A stretch of 64,000 bases of DNA from assembly GCF_964355755.1 (NCBI RefSeq), contig NC_092679.1:24180432-24244431 (forward strand), written 5' to 3'. The position numbers were made by a program, and so were the translations under genes. Shown here in pieces: positions 46,301 through 58,828 of the stretch (position 1 is the first letter of the stretch; each line of letters begins with the position of its first letter). The notes beneath the pieces are model-generated. The model searched no databases. It was not told the origin of the DNA and saw nothing but the letters and a program-made list of their open reading frames with translations. The stretch is from Antedon mediterranea (taxonomy: Eukaryota > Echinodermata > Crinoidea > Comatulida > Antedonidae).

Positions 46301-49300
46301 ACACACAGTACAACAAAAGCAGCGTACTGTAACACATTTCTTACCTGTGGCATAGGACACACAGTACAACAAAAGCAGCGTACTGTAACACATTTCTTAC
46401 CTGTGGCATAGGACACACAGTACCGCAAAAGCAGCGTACTGTAACACATTTCTTACCTGTGGCATAGGACACACAGTACAACAAAAGCAGCGTACTGTAA
46501 CACATTTCTTACCTGTGGCATAGGACACACAGTACAACAAAAGCAGCGTACTGTAACACATTTCTTACCTGTGGCATAGGACACACAGTACAACAAAAGC
46601 AGCGTACTGTAACACATTTCTTACCTGTGGCATAGGACACACAGTACAGCAAAAGCAGCGTACTGTAACACATTTCTTACCTGTGGCATAGGACACACAG
46701 TACAACAAAAGCAGCGTACTGTAACACATTTCTTACCTGTGGCATAGGACACACAGTACAACAAAAGCAGCGTACTGTAACACATTTCTTACCTGTGGCA
46801 TAGGACACACAGTACAACAAAAGCAGCGTACTGTAACACATTTCTTACCTGTGGCATAGGACACACAGTACAACAAAAGCAGCGTACTGTAACACATTTC
46901 TTACCTGTGGCATAGGACACACAGTACAGCAAAAGCAGCGTACTGTAACACATTTCTTACCTGTGGCATAGGACACACAGTACAACAAAAGCAGCGTACT
47001 GTAACACATTTCTTACCTGTGGCATAGGACACACAGTACAGCAAAAGCAGCGTACTGTAACACATTTCTTACCTGTGGCATAGGACACACAGTACAACAA
47101 AAGCAGCGTACTGTAACACATTTCTTACCTGTGGCATAGGACACACAGTACAGCAAAAGCAGCGTACTGTAACACATTTCTTACCTGTGGCATAGGACAC
47201 ACAGTACAACAAAAGCAGCGTACTGTAACACATTTCTTACCTGTGGCATAGGCTACACAGTACAACAAAAGCAGCGTACTGTAACATATTTCTTACCTGT
47301 GGCATAGGCTACACAGTACAACAAAAGCAGCGTACTGTAACATATTTCTTACCTGTGGCATAGGACACACAGTACAACAAAAGCAGCGTACTGTAACATA
47401 TTTCTTACCTGTGGCATAGGACACACAGTACAACAAAAGCAGCGTACTGTAACACATTTCTTACCTGTGGCATAGGACACACAGTACAACAAAAGCAGCG
47501 TACTGTAACACATTTCTTACCTGTGGCATAGGACACACAGTACAACAAAAGCAGCGTACTGTAACACATTTCTTACCTGTGGCATAGGACACACAGTACC
47601 GCAAAAGCAGCGTACTGTAACACATTTCTTACCTGTGGCATAGGACACACAGTACAACAAAAGCAGCGTACTGTAACACATTTCTCACCTGTGGCATAGG
47701 ACACACAGTACAGCAAAAGCAGCGTACTGTAACACATTTCTCACCTGTGGCATAGGACACACAGTACAACAAAAGCAGCGTACTGTAACACATTTCTTAC
47801 CTATGGCATAGGACACACAGTACAACAAAAGCAGCGTACTGTAACACATTTCTTACCTGTGGCATAGGACACACAGTACAACAAAAGCAGCGTACTGTAA
47901 CACATTTCTTACCTGTGGCATAGGACACACAGTACAACAAAAGCAGCGTACTGTAACACATTTCTTACCTGTGGCATAGGACACACAGTACCGCAAAAGC
48001 AGCGTACTGTAACACATTTCTTACCTGTGGCATAGGACACACAGTACAACAAAAGCAGCGTACTGTAACACATTTCTTACCTGTGGCATAGGACACACAG
48101 TACAGCAAAAGCAGCGTACTGTAACACATTTCTTACCTGTGGCATAGGACACACAGTACAGCAAAAGCAGCGTACTGTAACACATTTCTTACCTGTGGCA
48201 TAGGACACACAGTACAACAAAAGCAGCGTACTGTAACACATTTCTTACCTGTGGCATAGGACACACAGTACAGCAAAAGCAGCGTACTGTAACACATTTC
48301 TTACCTGTGGCATAGGACACACAGTACAACAAAAGCAGCGTACTGTAACACATTTCTTACCTGTGGCATAGGACACACAGTACAACAAAAGCAGCGTACT
48401 GTAACACATTTCTCACCTGTGGCATAGGACACACAGTACAGCAAAAGCAGCGTACTGTAACACATTTCTTACCTGTGGCATAGGACACACAGTACAACAA
48501 AAGCAGCGTACTATAACACATTTCTTACCTATGGCATAGGACACACAGTACAACAAAAGCAGCGTACTGTAACACATTTCTTACCTGTGGCATAGGACAC
48601 ACAGTACAACAAAAGCAGCGTACTGTAACACATTTCTTACCTGTGGCATAGGACACACAGTACAACAAAAGCAGCGTACTGTAACACATTTCTTACCTGT
48701 GGCATAGGACACACAGTACCGCAAAAGCAGCGTACTGTAACACATTTCTTACCTGTGGCATAGGACACACAGTACAACAAAAGCAGCGTACTGTAACACA
48801 TTTCTTACCTGTGGCATAGGACACACAGTACAACAAAAGCAGCGTACTGTAACACATTTCTTAACTGTGGCATAGGACACACAGTACAACAAAAGCAGCG
48901 TACTGTAACACATTTCTTACCTGTGGCATAGGACACACAGTACAGCAAAAGCAGCGTACTGTAACACATTTCTTACCTGTGGCATAGGACACACAGTACA
49001 ACAAAAGCAGCGTACTGTAACACATTTCTTACCTGTGGCATAGGACACACAGTACAACAAAAGCAGCGTACTGTAACACATTTCTTACCTGTGGCATAGG
49101 ACACACAGTACAACAAAAGCAGCGTACTGTAACACATTTCTTACCTGTGGCATAGGACACACAGTACAACAAAAGCAGCGTACTGTAACACATTTCTTAC
49201 CTGTGGCATAGGACACACAGTACAGCAAAAGCAGCGTACTGTAACACATTTCTTACCTGTGGCATAGGACACACAGTACAACAAAAGCAGCGTACTGTAA

Positions 49301-51268
49301 CACATTTCTTACCTGTGGCATAGGACACACAGTACAACAAAAGCAGCGTACTGTAACATATTTCTTACCTGTGGCATAGGACACACAGTACAACAAAAGC
49401 AGCGTACTGTAACACATTTCTTACCTGTGGCATAGGACACACAGTACAACAAAAGCAGCGTACTGTAACACATTTCTTACCTGTGGCATAGGACACACAG
49501 TACAACAAAAGCAGCGTACTGTAACATATTTCTTACCTGTGGCATAGGCTACACAGTACAACAAAAGCAGCGTACTGTAACATATTTCTTACCTGTGGCA
49601 TAGGACACACAGTACAACAAAAGCAGCGTACTGTAACATATTTCTTACCTGTGGCATAGGACACACAGTACAACAAAAGCAGCGTACTGTAACATATTTC
49701 TTACCTGTGGCATAGGACACACAGTACAACAAAAGCAGCGTACTGTAACACATTTCTTACCTGTGGCATAGGACACACAGTACAACAAAAGCAGCGTACT
49801 GTAACACATTTCTCACCTGTGGCATAGGACACACAGTACAACAAAAGCAGCGTACTGTAACACATTTCTTACCTGTGGCATAGGACACACAGTACAACAA
49901 AAGCAGCGCACTGTAACACATTTCTCACCTGTGGCATAGGACACACAGTACAGCAAAAGCAGCGTACTGTAACACATTTCTTACCTGTGGCATAGGACAC
50001 ACAGTACAACAAAAGCAGCGTACTGTAACACATTTCTTACCTGTGGCATAGGACACACAGTACAACAAAAGCAGCGCACTGTAACACATTTCTTACCTGT
50101 GGCATAGGACACACAGTACAACAAAAGCAGCGTACTGTAACACATTTCTTACCTGTGGCATAGGACACACAGTACAGCAAAAGCAGCGTACTGTAACACA
50201 TTTCTTACCTGTGGCATAGGACACACAGTACAACAAAAGCAGCGTACTGTAACACATTTCTTACCTGTGGCATAGGACACACAGTACAACAAAAGCAGCG
50301 TACTGTAACACATTTCTTACCTGTGGCATAGGACACACAGTACAACAAAAGCAGCGCACTGTAACACATTTCTCACCTGTGGCATAGGACACACAGTACA
50401 ACAAAAGCAGCGTACTGTAACACATTTCTTACCTGTGGCATAGGACACACAGTACAACAAAAGCAGCGTACTGTAACACATTTCTTACCTGTGGCATAGG
50501 ACACACAGTACAACAAAAGCAGCGTACTGTAACACATTTCTTACCTGTGGCATAGGACACACAGTACAACAAAAGCAGCGTACTGTAACACATTTCTTAC
50601 CTGTGGCATAGGACACACAGTACAACAAAAGCAGCGTACTGTAACACATTTCTTACCTGTGGCATAGGACACACAGTACAACAAAAGCAGCGTACTGTAA
50701 CACATTTCTTACCTGTGGCATAGGACACACAGTACAACAAAAGCAGCGTACTGTAACACATTTCTTACCTGTGGCATAGGACACACAGTACAGCAAAAGC
50801 AGCGTACTGTAACACATTTCTTACCTGTGGCATAGGACACACAGTACAACAAAAGCAGCGTACTGTAACACATTTCTTACCTGTGGCATAGGACACACAG
50901 TACAACAAAAGCAGCGTACTGTAACACATTTCTTACCTGTGGCATAGGACACACAGTACAACAAAAGCAGCGTACTGTAACACATTTCTTACCTGTGGCA
51001 TAGGACACACAGTACAACAAAAGCAGCGTACTGTAACACATTTCTTACCTGTGGCATAGGACACACAGTACAACAAAAGCAGCGTACTGTAACACATTTC
51101 TTACCTGTGGCATAGGACACACAGTACAGCAAAAGCAGCGTACTGTAACACATTTCTTACCTGTGGCATAGGACACACAGTACAACAAAAGCAGCGTACT
51201 GTAACACATTTCTTACCTGTGGCATAGGACACACAGTACAGCAAAAGCAGCGTACTGTAACACATTTC
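37325..51268 (-). repeat. 249-copy tandem array of a 56-bp signal-peptide exon unit
   Basis: A 13,944-bp block made of exactly 249 units of 56 bp, head to tail, without a single insertion or deletion (15 units span 840 bp at every check). On the minus strand each unit reads ATG plus 16 codons (MCYSTLLLLYCVSYAT), a G, then GTAAGA, then one A before the next ATG. It is thus a leader peptide with a phase-1 splice donor and only seven bases between the exon end and the next start codon. Unit length is 2 mod 3, so reading on from one ATG passes the next unit and stops at TAA in the third. Recurrent variants: TTG to CTG (silent), ACG to GCG (T to A), TCC to GCC (S to A), donor GTAAG to GTGAG, start ATG to ATA. 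It precedes gene C's Ig exon in compatible phase. Confidence 0.97.
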
Positions 51269-51420
51269 AGCTCTCATTTCAAAAACAGTGTTAATACACG
51301 GAAAGCTAAATGTTCAATAAAGGTGGCTTATTATTTTTCAATTTATATTGTCATTATGGGCTTGGTTTCGGTGATTTTGAAATATGTTTATCTTTCGTGG
51401 GACCAAAAACCTGTTTCGAT
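51269..51420 (-). promoter_or_regulatory. Candidate promoter / original 5' flank of gene C
   Basis: This is the unique sequence immediately upstream (minus strand) of the outermost signal-exon copy. It contains ACAATATAAATTG at about 51338-51350, a TATA-like element roughly 75-85 bases before the outermost ATG at 51265. If transcription of gene C starts here, the whole 14-kb array would be in the primary transcript. Only position and the TATA-like string support this. Confidence 0.35.
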
Positions 51421-54161
51421 TTCACTGTTAAATTTAAGTCTAGATAAATTATTAAATTAATCAGCGAATAATCTAGCAATGATAGCGATAATAGAGTATT
51501 CATATATTATTGTCCATCTGTCAAATTCACATATTTACGTTTCCGGGGAGACTAGCGCAACGCAAACGAGTTGACCAATGACGATTATTGCGCTGCGCTT
51601 AAGGTAAAGCTTTCTTTCAACTAAAAAAAGTTGTAAGTTTTACGTCAACGTAGTTCGTTCGGATCACTAAGATTTGTAATGATTGACAGAAAAGGGGATC
51701 AAAAAAATTAATGATTACAAAGTCGTTGAAGTTGAGCTGAATTCAACTTTAAAGGCTTCGTGATTAAAATTATTATTGTTAAATATTCTAGGCGTCTACC
51801 ACAAAATATTCTTTTGGTTGCTGCTACAGGATGTGTTTGCAGTGTGTTATATAGAATAGGAAATTCTTGAAAATTGACTTACATTTATGTAAATTTAACG
51901 AAAAAAGTGACATAAATCAAAAGAAAAATCAATTTTACGTATACTATTTTCAATTACAAATAGATTAATGATACATGATTAAAAAATCATTTGAAAATAT
52001 TCCGATTTCATAGTCTTCTCTCTCCATTCGCCTTTCTCCTGATGCGTTTGGTGATACGTTTTGATAATAATAAGTGATGATTGCGTGGTAATAATGACAT
52101 AGTCATGACATTATGATGAATGGTTTGACTTGATTATGAAATTAAGAACGTCTTCAAACAATAATTGTGTTAAGATAATTATTTTGTCACGCGATGTACC
52201 TATTGTTAGAAAGAGTTATCAGACCTCGTATTCAATTAATTAAAAAAATGTTGCACAATGTTAAAGAAATGTGTTTTGCAAAGTTGTTCATGTACGTTAT
52301 CTATTAAATTAATGAATGTATAATAATATATCAATACATATGTTTACTGACCTGTTCTCGAACTTAATTAATCACTAATTATTTTACATTATCAATTCTA
52401 TTGTTATCGATAAGCTTTTCAGTATAGATTGAAATATGATAAGATAAATCGATGTTTAGTAGTGGGCGTAGACAGCCAATACGATAACTCGATGTTGAGT
52501 AGTGGGCGTAGACAGCCAATACGATAAATCGATGTTTAGTAGTGGGCGTAGACATCCAATGCGATAAATCGATGTTTAGTAGTGGGCGTAGACAGCCAAT
52601 ACGATAAATCGATGTTTAGTAGTGGGCGTAGACAGCCAATACGATAAATCTATGTTTAGTAGTGGGCGTAGACAGCCAATACGATAAATCGATGTTTAGT
52701 TGTGGGCGTAGACAGCCAATACGATAACTCGATGTTGAGTAGTGGGCGTAGACAGTCAATACGATAACTCGATGTTGAGTAGTGGGCGTAGACAGCCAAT
52801 ACGATCGCCATGTTTCAATTTAAATACCTTTTACAGAAAAATGAATTTGTTAAAATTGTCTTTAATTCAAAGACCTATGGAAATAAATATTAAGTTAATG
52901 AAGGGACTAATGACAAATTTCGTTTATTAGGATAAACGTTATTGAATGAATGTATTTATTCTTTATAGCATTACATTACACATCTCAATTCACTGCACCC
53001 TAGAAACATTTCAAATTACGAATATTAGAATATACATAACAATACAAATATTGATGAAAAAATTAAAATGTTAAAAAGTTTTGAACAATTCAAAATTTAT
53101 AATACATCTTCACTGAATAAAACAACTCAACTATTATATAAAGTTATGCTCACCCTGATTAAGATAGGACGTTTAACCTGGGCGGTATGATATAAAACAT
53201 AACTGATGGTCTAAACTTCCCGATTAAAGCCGGCTTTATGAGCTGATGGTCTTACTAAAGCCACCTCTGTTAGACCATTGCTATAAAACAATCTTAGCTA
53301 AGACCACGTACAGTAACACATTGAGGGTGCACTTAACGCGTAAAACATTGCTATTACCTGAATACAGCCTGGACCTTAAACCAAAGATTATAATAGCGCA
53401 GCTACGCTGTGTAAGATAGAGAACTGTTTCTAGGTCCTATTCTACAACACTATACGCTCCCTGTAATCCCATGGACGCCATTGGAACGGACACATATTGT
53501 TTACTCTTAGGGTGATTGTAATTAGTGTCTATAATAATTTATTTTATAAACGATTATTTTATTACAAAATATTATTAGTAATTACAATTTAATTATCTTT
53601 CAGTTACTTTATTGTGTAAATTTATCACAACTACCCAGTTGTTGTGTCGCTATACAATCTTTGCCTAAACTGTCATGCGTAACAATAGAACAAGAACATT
53701 CAACCAATCAGAGACCAAGTTTCTTCTACCGTAACTCAAGCGAGACATTTACAAAGGCGTCTAGGAGGTTGTTTTTATTCCTGTATGCTTAATTATGAGT
53801 TTGGCTATGAACAGCCTAGAAGCCACACTTATCGTATCTCGCTTGGTCACGATGATCCATCATTCAGGGATAGTTCTATTTTAAGGGAGGACAAAAGTCA
53901 AGACCTGATAACAGTGTACAATATTTTATACACATGAACAAATTGATTATTTGTATACATTAACGTGCTTTTAGTATGTCTACCACCAAGAAACAAAGTT
54001 TTACTGATTAATACAAAACTTATTATAATACTTTAACAATTAGTATTGTTTATGGATTTACCACGATAATGAATTAATAATGCACGTTATGATACCTTTT
54101 GAACATTCAATGATTTGTGATAAATAGTGCTAAATAATAATGGCAGTGAAAAATGAGGAAA
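51421..54161. other. Intergenic region between signal-exon array and gene B
   Basis: AT-rich DNA with one 40-bp tandem repeat (52441-52805). No reading frame shows a recognisable domain. AT-rich sequence beginning at 52945 (GAATGAATGTATTTATTC) looks like a reverse LINE tail. The 3' UTR of gene B is at the right edge. Confidence 0.45.
52441..52805. repeat. Nine-copy 40-bp tandem repeat with CCAAT and GGGCG motifs
   Basis: Nine copies, each exactly 40 bp apart, of a unit containing ATCGATGTTTAGTAGTGGGC and GTAGACAGCCAATACGATAA, with few point changes. Each unit carries a CCAAT pentamer and GGGCG. It lies about 1.2 kb upstream of the signal-exon array on gene C's coding strand, so an upstream regulatory role is possible but unproven. 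Confidence 0.92.
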
Positions 54162-57100
54162 TTAACAGTGCTTAACAAGGTTATGCGACTGTGACTCCTT
54201 CTGATAGTACTCGACATCAGATTCGTACGGCTCACTCATATTGGTCAAATTAACCTTTGAGAACAAAATACACGACTTCTTCACAAGATGAATCTGAACT
54301 CCCTTACAACATGTTTGCTGCAAACACATCTTTACGCAGTCTAACTTCAACGAGTTGGTACTGTTAAGTATTTTAGTTCCTGTAATACTGCTCGGTGGCT
54401 TTAACTTCACAAATTTTCCATTTGAATCGAAATTCCAAGCTGTAAGTTAAAAAATACAAAGTTCTATTTTAGTATACAATTGTGTTGTTTTATTCCATAC
54501 GCATCCACAGCGAGTAACTACTCGCCAATTACACGATGGGTTCGGTCTATTTTGTGTTCTTTGATTGAGTGTACATGCGCATTAGTGTTATTATATTGGT
54601 AACAAATCAATCATTGAGTGATCGACCGAGTGTAATGAAGTATTTTGTATACGCTCCTTGGAATATTGTTGTTGTTGCTAGAGTTGAGCTAATCTATTCG
54701 TAAACACGAATTTATCCGATATATGAAGCGATTTGATTTTTTCATACCTGATGGTGAAGGTCTGATATTAATCTGCGAAAAAGCTACTTTATCCACATGG
54801 TTTTAAATAAGGTGTGAAAATAAAAGGATTGTGCAAGACGCTACAAGAAATTATTTTTCCAAGTTTCTACTACAAACCAGACTTCTGTATTTAATTTAAG
54901 GCTGATGCAGGGGAAAATCAAGATACGAGAACAGGTCACCACTAAAGCGACAAACAGTAGGCGCATGCACACTCATTTAAAGGATACAAATATAGACCGA
55001 ATGGACCAAAACTGAAACATTCTAGCTAAGAGAAAGTGCTCATTTACAAGATTCGACTAAAGAAGACCAACTCTTTAAAGGGTTTTTACGTTGGTTCAGT
55101 AGGGCCTAATATGATGTTCAGTATTTTGTAAATATTAGGTCGTTGTAAAAAGATATTCGGGTGTCTATAAAAGAGGTGTCCGTTTACAGCCTACAAAATG
55201 CACTGAATAGTTCTCGTTCATCGACAAATCAACAATCCTTACTTTGAAACGGCGCATCTCTCGCTGCTTTCATTTCAGCTTCATTTAATGCACGATCATA
55301 TAGCTGGAACATGGCCAATTTCGCAATGAATTTTCCACCTTTATTTCCAATCCGCAATACATTGAAACGTGATGTTATGCTTTCAAAATCTGTATATCCT
55401 ACACTGGCGATTTCTCCATCTCTCCAAAGTGTAATTGTCTTCTTACTGCCATCAAATGTAACTGCAAGAAACGTCCACTCCGAAGGTAACAGCATATGCG
55501 CTCTTGTTAAAAGTACATCATCATATATGACGTTGACGCTTGAGTGAAAGGGATGGTGGTTCTCATATACCTGTGAAAGTTTAAAAAGCTTAGTAGTATT
55601 TTTATTACCGGTTGTGCTCAGGATTATCGAATGAGACGAATGTTGCGGGTAAACGTAGAATGCTAACGTAAACGCAATTAGTTCGTTACTCAACCACACG
55701 GTATTAAAATTGACAGGCTCCGGATTTTTAAATTGAAAGTCACAGGACAGGTTCATCGATGGAGAAAAGTACGTTTCTGATGTTTTGTAGGCAAACCAAG
55801 AGGTCAAGCATGTCAAATCCATTTCGAAATTATGTATGGCATCTAGATGTTTAATTGTTGCTGGGTCTGCAAAATATAATACAAAATATAGGCCTACAAT
55901 TTGCATTCATCATAATTATAAAACTGTTAATCACATCTACCAAAATAACAAAAGTTGTGCTATCAATTTGTTCATCTTATTTTCCATATTATAGGCCTAC
56001 TATATTGAATACGTATTTTAGGCATAACAAATTTGTATTATTGATGATTATTAGGGAGGTTTCGCATGAACGTTAACTTTAAGGGATGACGTCAGCATTA
56101 TACTCATTGCATAATAACAATGTTCACGGACAAATAGCTTTGACGTACTAACAATTCGTTTTGATTTCACTTCAACGGTGTAGAAAGGAACGCATGTTCC
56201 ACGCATGCAACATACGGCCTTCGCATTAACAAATCATGGAATGCTTCTTGGGCCTGGCTAGTTTTGTTTTCAATTCCACATTGGGTGATACAATAGCGTA
56301 TTGAAATTAACAAATCAGATTATTTGACTTAATAAAAAACATAAATTGATGATTGTTCCATGTTTCGATACCCTTTCGGTTAACGTTTTTCATTGACGAA
56401 TTTTTTCAGACGCACGTAAATAAAGTTATAGTACTGCACGCGCAGATCGACTTGTTTTAAAAGTGGGTGGAGCTTGCGCGTTGCAAGTTGGGAAATAACA
56501 TTAAAGTTAACGTTTACGCATACGTACGTGCTCGTGTGTAAGCTCCCTATTAAAAAAAAAATTGTTACCTTGTTCTGTCTCAAGTTCATACTCGCTGTAA
56601 ACACGAATGTGGCATACTCGAAGTCTTTTATTGTTTCTTAACACAACATATCGGCCTGCCACATCTTTATTACATGCTAGATCAATAACAATGCTCTTTT
56701 CAATTTGAGCCTTGGAAACAGTGTGTTCTGTACAGTCTTGTTCAGTATCACCGGTAGAGATTGTAATTCTGCTACCTTCCAAGTCCCCTCCATCATACGC
56801 TGAAAATTAATTTCCCAGAAGAAGAAGTATGTAAATGAACAGTAGACATTCTGTATTGTATTAATTACTATATAATATTACTGATACACAAAAGCCTACA
56901 GTATCGTCTAATTTCGAAAGTAAACTCGAGAGTTTAGGTCTCATTTTTATATCATAGGCCTATAATAAATTGTGTATGTGATTAACTTGTATTTATTCAA
57001 TTTAACTTAATTGATTAAAATTACTATTAACAGCAAAATTCCAAGATTATTTTCATTAATACTAATTGATCTATTTCCAAATTAAAATTAAAATTTAAGT

Positions 57101-58828
57101 TCTCACGCACAACTTGGATGAGGGACTCGTTTGCTCGAAAAGCTATTATACTATGGAATTCGTTATCGGAGGATGTAGTATCTTCAAGATCAACCAATCA
57201 ATTTAAGTCAGGTCTTGAACGGGCATAGTCCAACCACCCTCTAAACATTGCGCCATATTCAAGAGTTGATGTAATTATCAAGAGAGGCTTATAGGCAAAG
57301 CCTAGCCTCGACTCCGGACCCAGCACCGCTGAGCTCCGGATACAAGTAAGTAAACAAGTACAATCTGATACAGTAATGTAATGCCTCTCGAAATCTTGAT
57401 CATGCGTTAAATAATGTGTGGTCCTTATATTATGCCATAAGTTGTTTTTTATTTGTTAAGGTACGACGGAAACAAAGCTAAAACATACAGTTAGTTACTC
57501 CGTTTATGATAGTCACTTTCGTTATAAAGTATTCTTTGCCCAGATCTATTTTAATCCATTCATCGTCTGTATTAGCTAGAAGAAGAAGGAGGAGTACTAG
57601 GAGTCAATTCCAAAATCATCATCTCTACGCCAGGATAAATGATTACTGTTAACTGAAGGCTGGTAAAACTAAATTGTATTTTATCTAACATTTAAACATC
57701 TTATACCAGATGACCGAACAAAATAAACATTTGTTTGTTATTAGGGCCTATTATAAATACAATTTTCTCGTAACTTTTTAATTTTGCTGAGATTCATTGA
57801 AAAAAAAATATATATATTACGCTATAGGCATATATAATAATGAATCGATCTAAAATGTAAACACATAAAGTGTAGTTATTTCTTCCTTACCTGTTTTAAA
57901 ACATTGTGCAAACTTTCCAGACTTGTCATCTCCGTTTGTAAGTACGTTAGGATCAAAACCTGGAGCAGATGACCTCGCAGTGACGGTCTTATTGTATGAC
58001 AAATTTGCTGAAAAACAGATAACAATGTTCCATTACATTTACATCATTTTAATAGATGAAATAGACGAAACAAAAACAAAATGAAAAACAAAAATTAGTT
58101 TCATTAAGATTATATTTATTATAAAGATCAATTTGTTGAAAAAAATCTTCCTAAACTAAAAAAGAAATATTAAGTTAGTCCGAAGAATTAAACATGCGAA
58201 GTAAAAACTTACAATAGTTGAAACAACTCTATTTCTAAGGAATAAATAACGAAATGAAAAAAAAACAAAAATGACAAAATAACAAATACAAATCTTTTCT
58301 TCTTAAGATTATAAATAAAGATAAATTTTTCGTATATAAGTTGGAAAAACATATTTTTTAGGATTAAACAACAACAGGAATGATAAAACAAAAATTAAAA
58401 AAACATTTCTCCTTCAGATTATAATATAAATATCAATGCTTTTTAAAACGCATCTTTCTAAACTTCAAAACAAATATTAATTTAGACAAGGTAAGGCACA
58501 CGAGTATAGATATGCCCACCCTTTGAAATATTTGGATTAAGTTGTATAATTGGCGGGAAAAGTAATTAACCTTTTTTTGGATATGGATACTTCCAGTATA
58601 GGCCTATTTATTATAACTACAACAACTATAACTGCAACAATAGCTGTCTGATCGCCTGTTGCCGATCGCCTGTTGCCGATCGCCAGTTGCCGATCGCCGG
58701 TTGCCGATCGCCTCTTGTCGCAGGTCAGGTGGGATAAATTCTATGTTGTAATAAAAAATAAGTGTCAACAACTTACCTGCATGGACACTTGAAATAACAA
58801 ACGAAAACAGAAACACGTTGATGTACAT
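54162..58828 (-). CDS. Gene B: secreted F-type lectin-LamG-PAN-like protein, paralogue of gene A
   Basis: Six exons in coding order: 58828-58777, 58007-57891, 57575-57489, 56799-56569, 55866-55243, 54439-54162. All internal joins are phase 1 and total 462 residues, the same structure as gene A. Signal peptide MYINVFLFSFVISSVHA; F5/8C-like domain (EWIKIDLGKEYFITKVTIIN; GRYVVLRNNKRLRVCHIRVY); LamG/pentraxin-like domain (LLPSEWTFLAVTFDGS; TLWRDGEIASVG; MFQLYDRALNEAEM); PAN-like end (DCVKMCLQQTCCKGV). An upstream in-frame ATG would add 15 residues, but the shorter start is chosen because it begins at the signal peptide and matches gene A. Introns hold a LINE tail (57095-57360) and a 14-bp repeat array (58650-58722). 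Likely an extracellular glycan-recognition protein; ligand unknown. Confidence 0.87.
57095..57360 (+). mobile_element. 3' end of a non-LTR retrotransposon
   Basis: The translation ends WMRDSFARKAIILWNSLSED, then VVSSRSTNQFKSGLERA and a stop at 57226-57228. This is the characteristic end of a LINE reverse transcriptase (FxxRxxxxWNxLPxxVVxxxSxxxFKxxL). A 130-bp 3' UTR and an AAGTAAGTAAACAAGTA tail follow. It sits in a gene B intron, opposite strand. Confidence 0.82.
58650..58722. repeat. Five-copy 14-bp repeat (GATCGCCTGTTGCC)
   Basis: Five near-identical 14-bp units, GATCGCCTGTTGCC and variants, in the first intron of gene B. The block is GC-rich against AT-rich surroundings and lies about 55 bp from the donor of the signal-peptide exon. 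Confidence 0.9.

Noticed and set aside
37325..51268. CRISPR array
   Set aside because: Units are contiguous with no spacers between repeats, the DNA is eukaryotic, and each unit reads as an exon with start codon and splice donor.
37325..51268. Plain satellite with chance coding content
   Set aside because: Not fully excluded, but ATG, leader-like hydrophobic peptide, canonical donor, matching phase and position just before an Ig exon are too many coincidences for a random 56-mer.
53140..53480. A 57th-base relic of the leader unit (GTAACACATT at about 53310)
   Set aside because: Only ten bases match and there is no donor or leader coding around it; likely chance.
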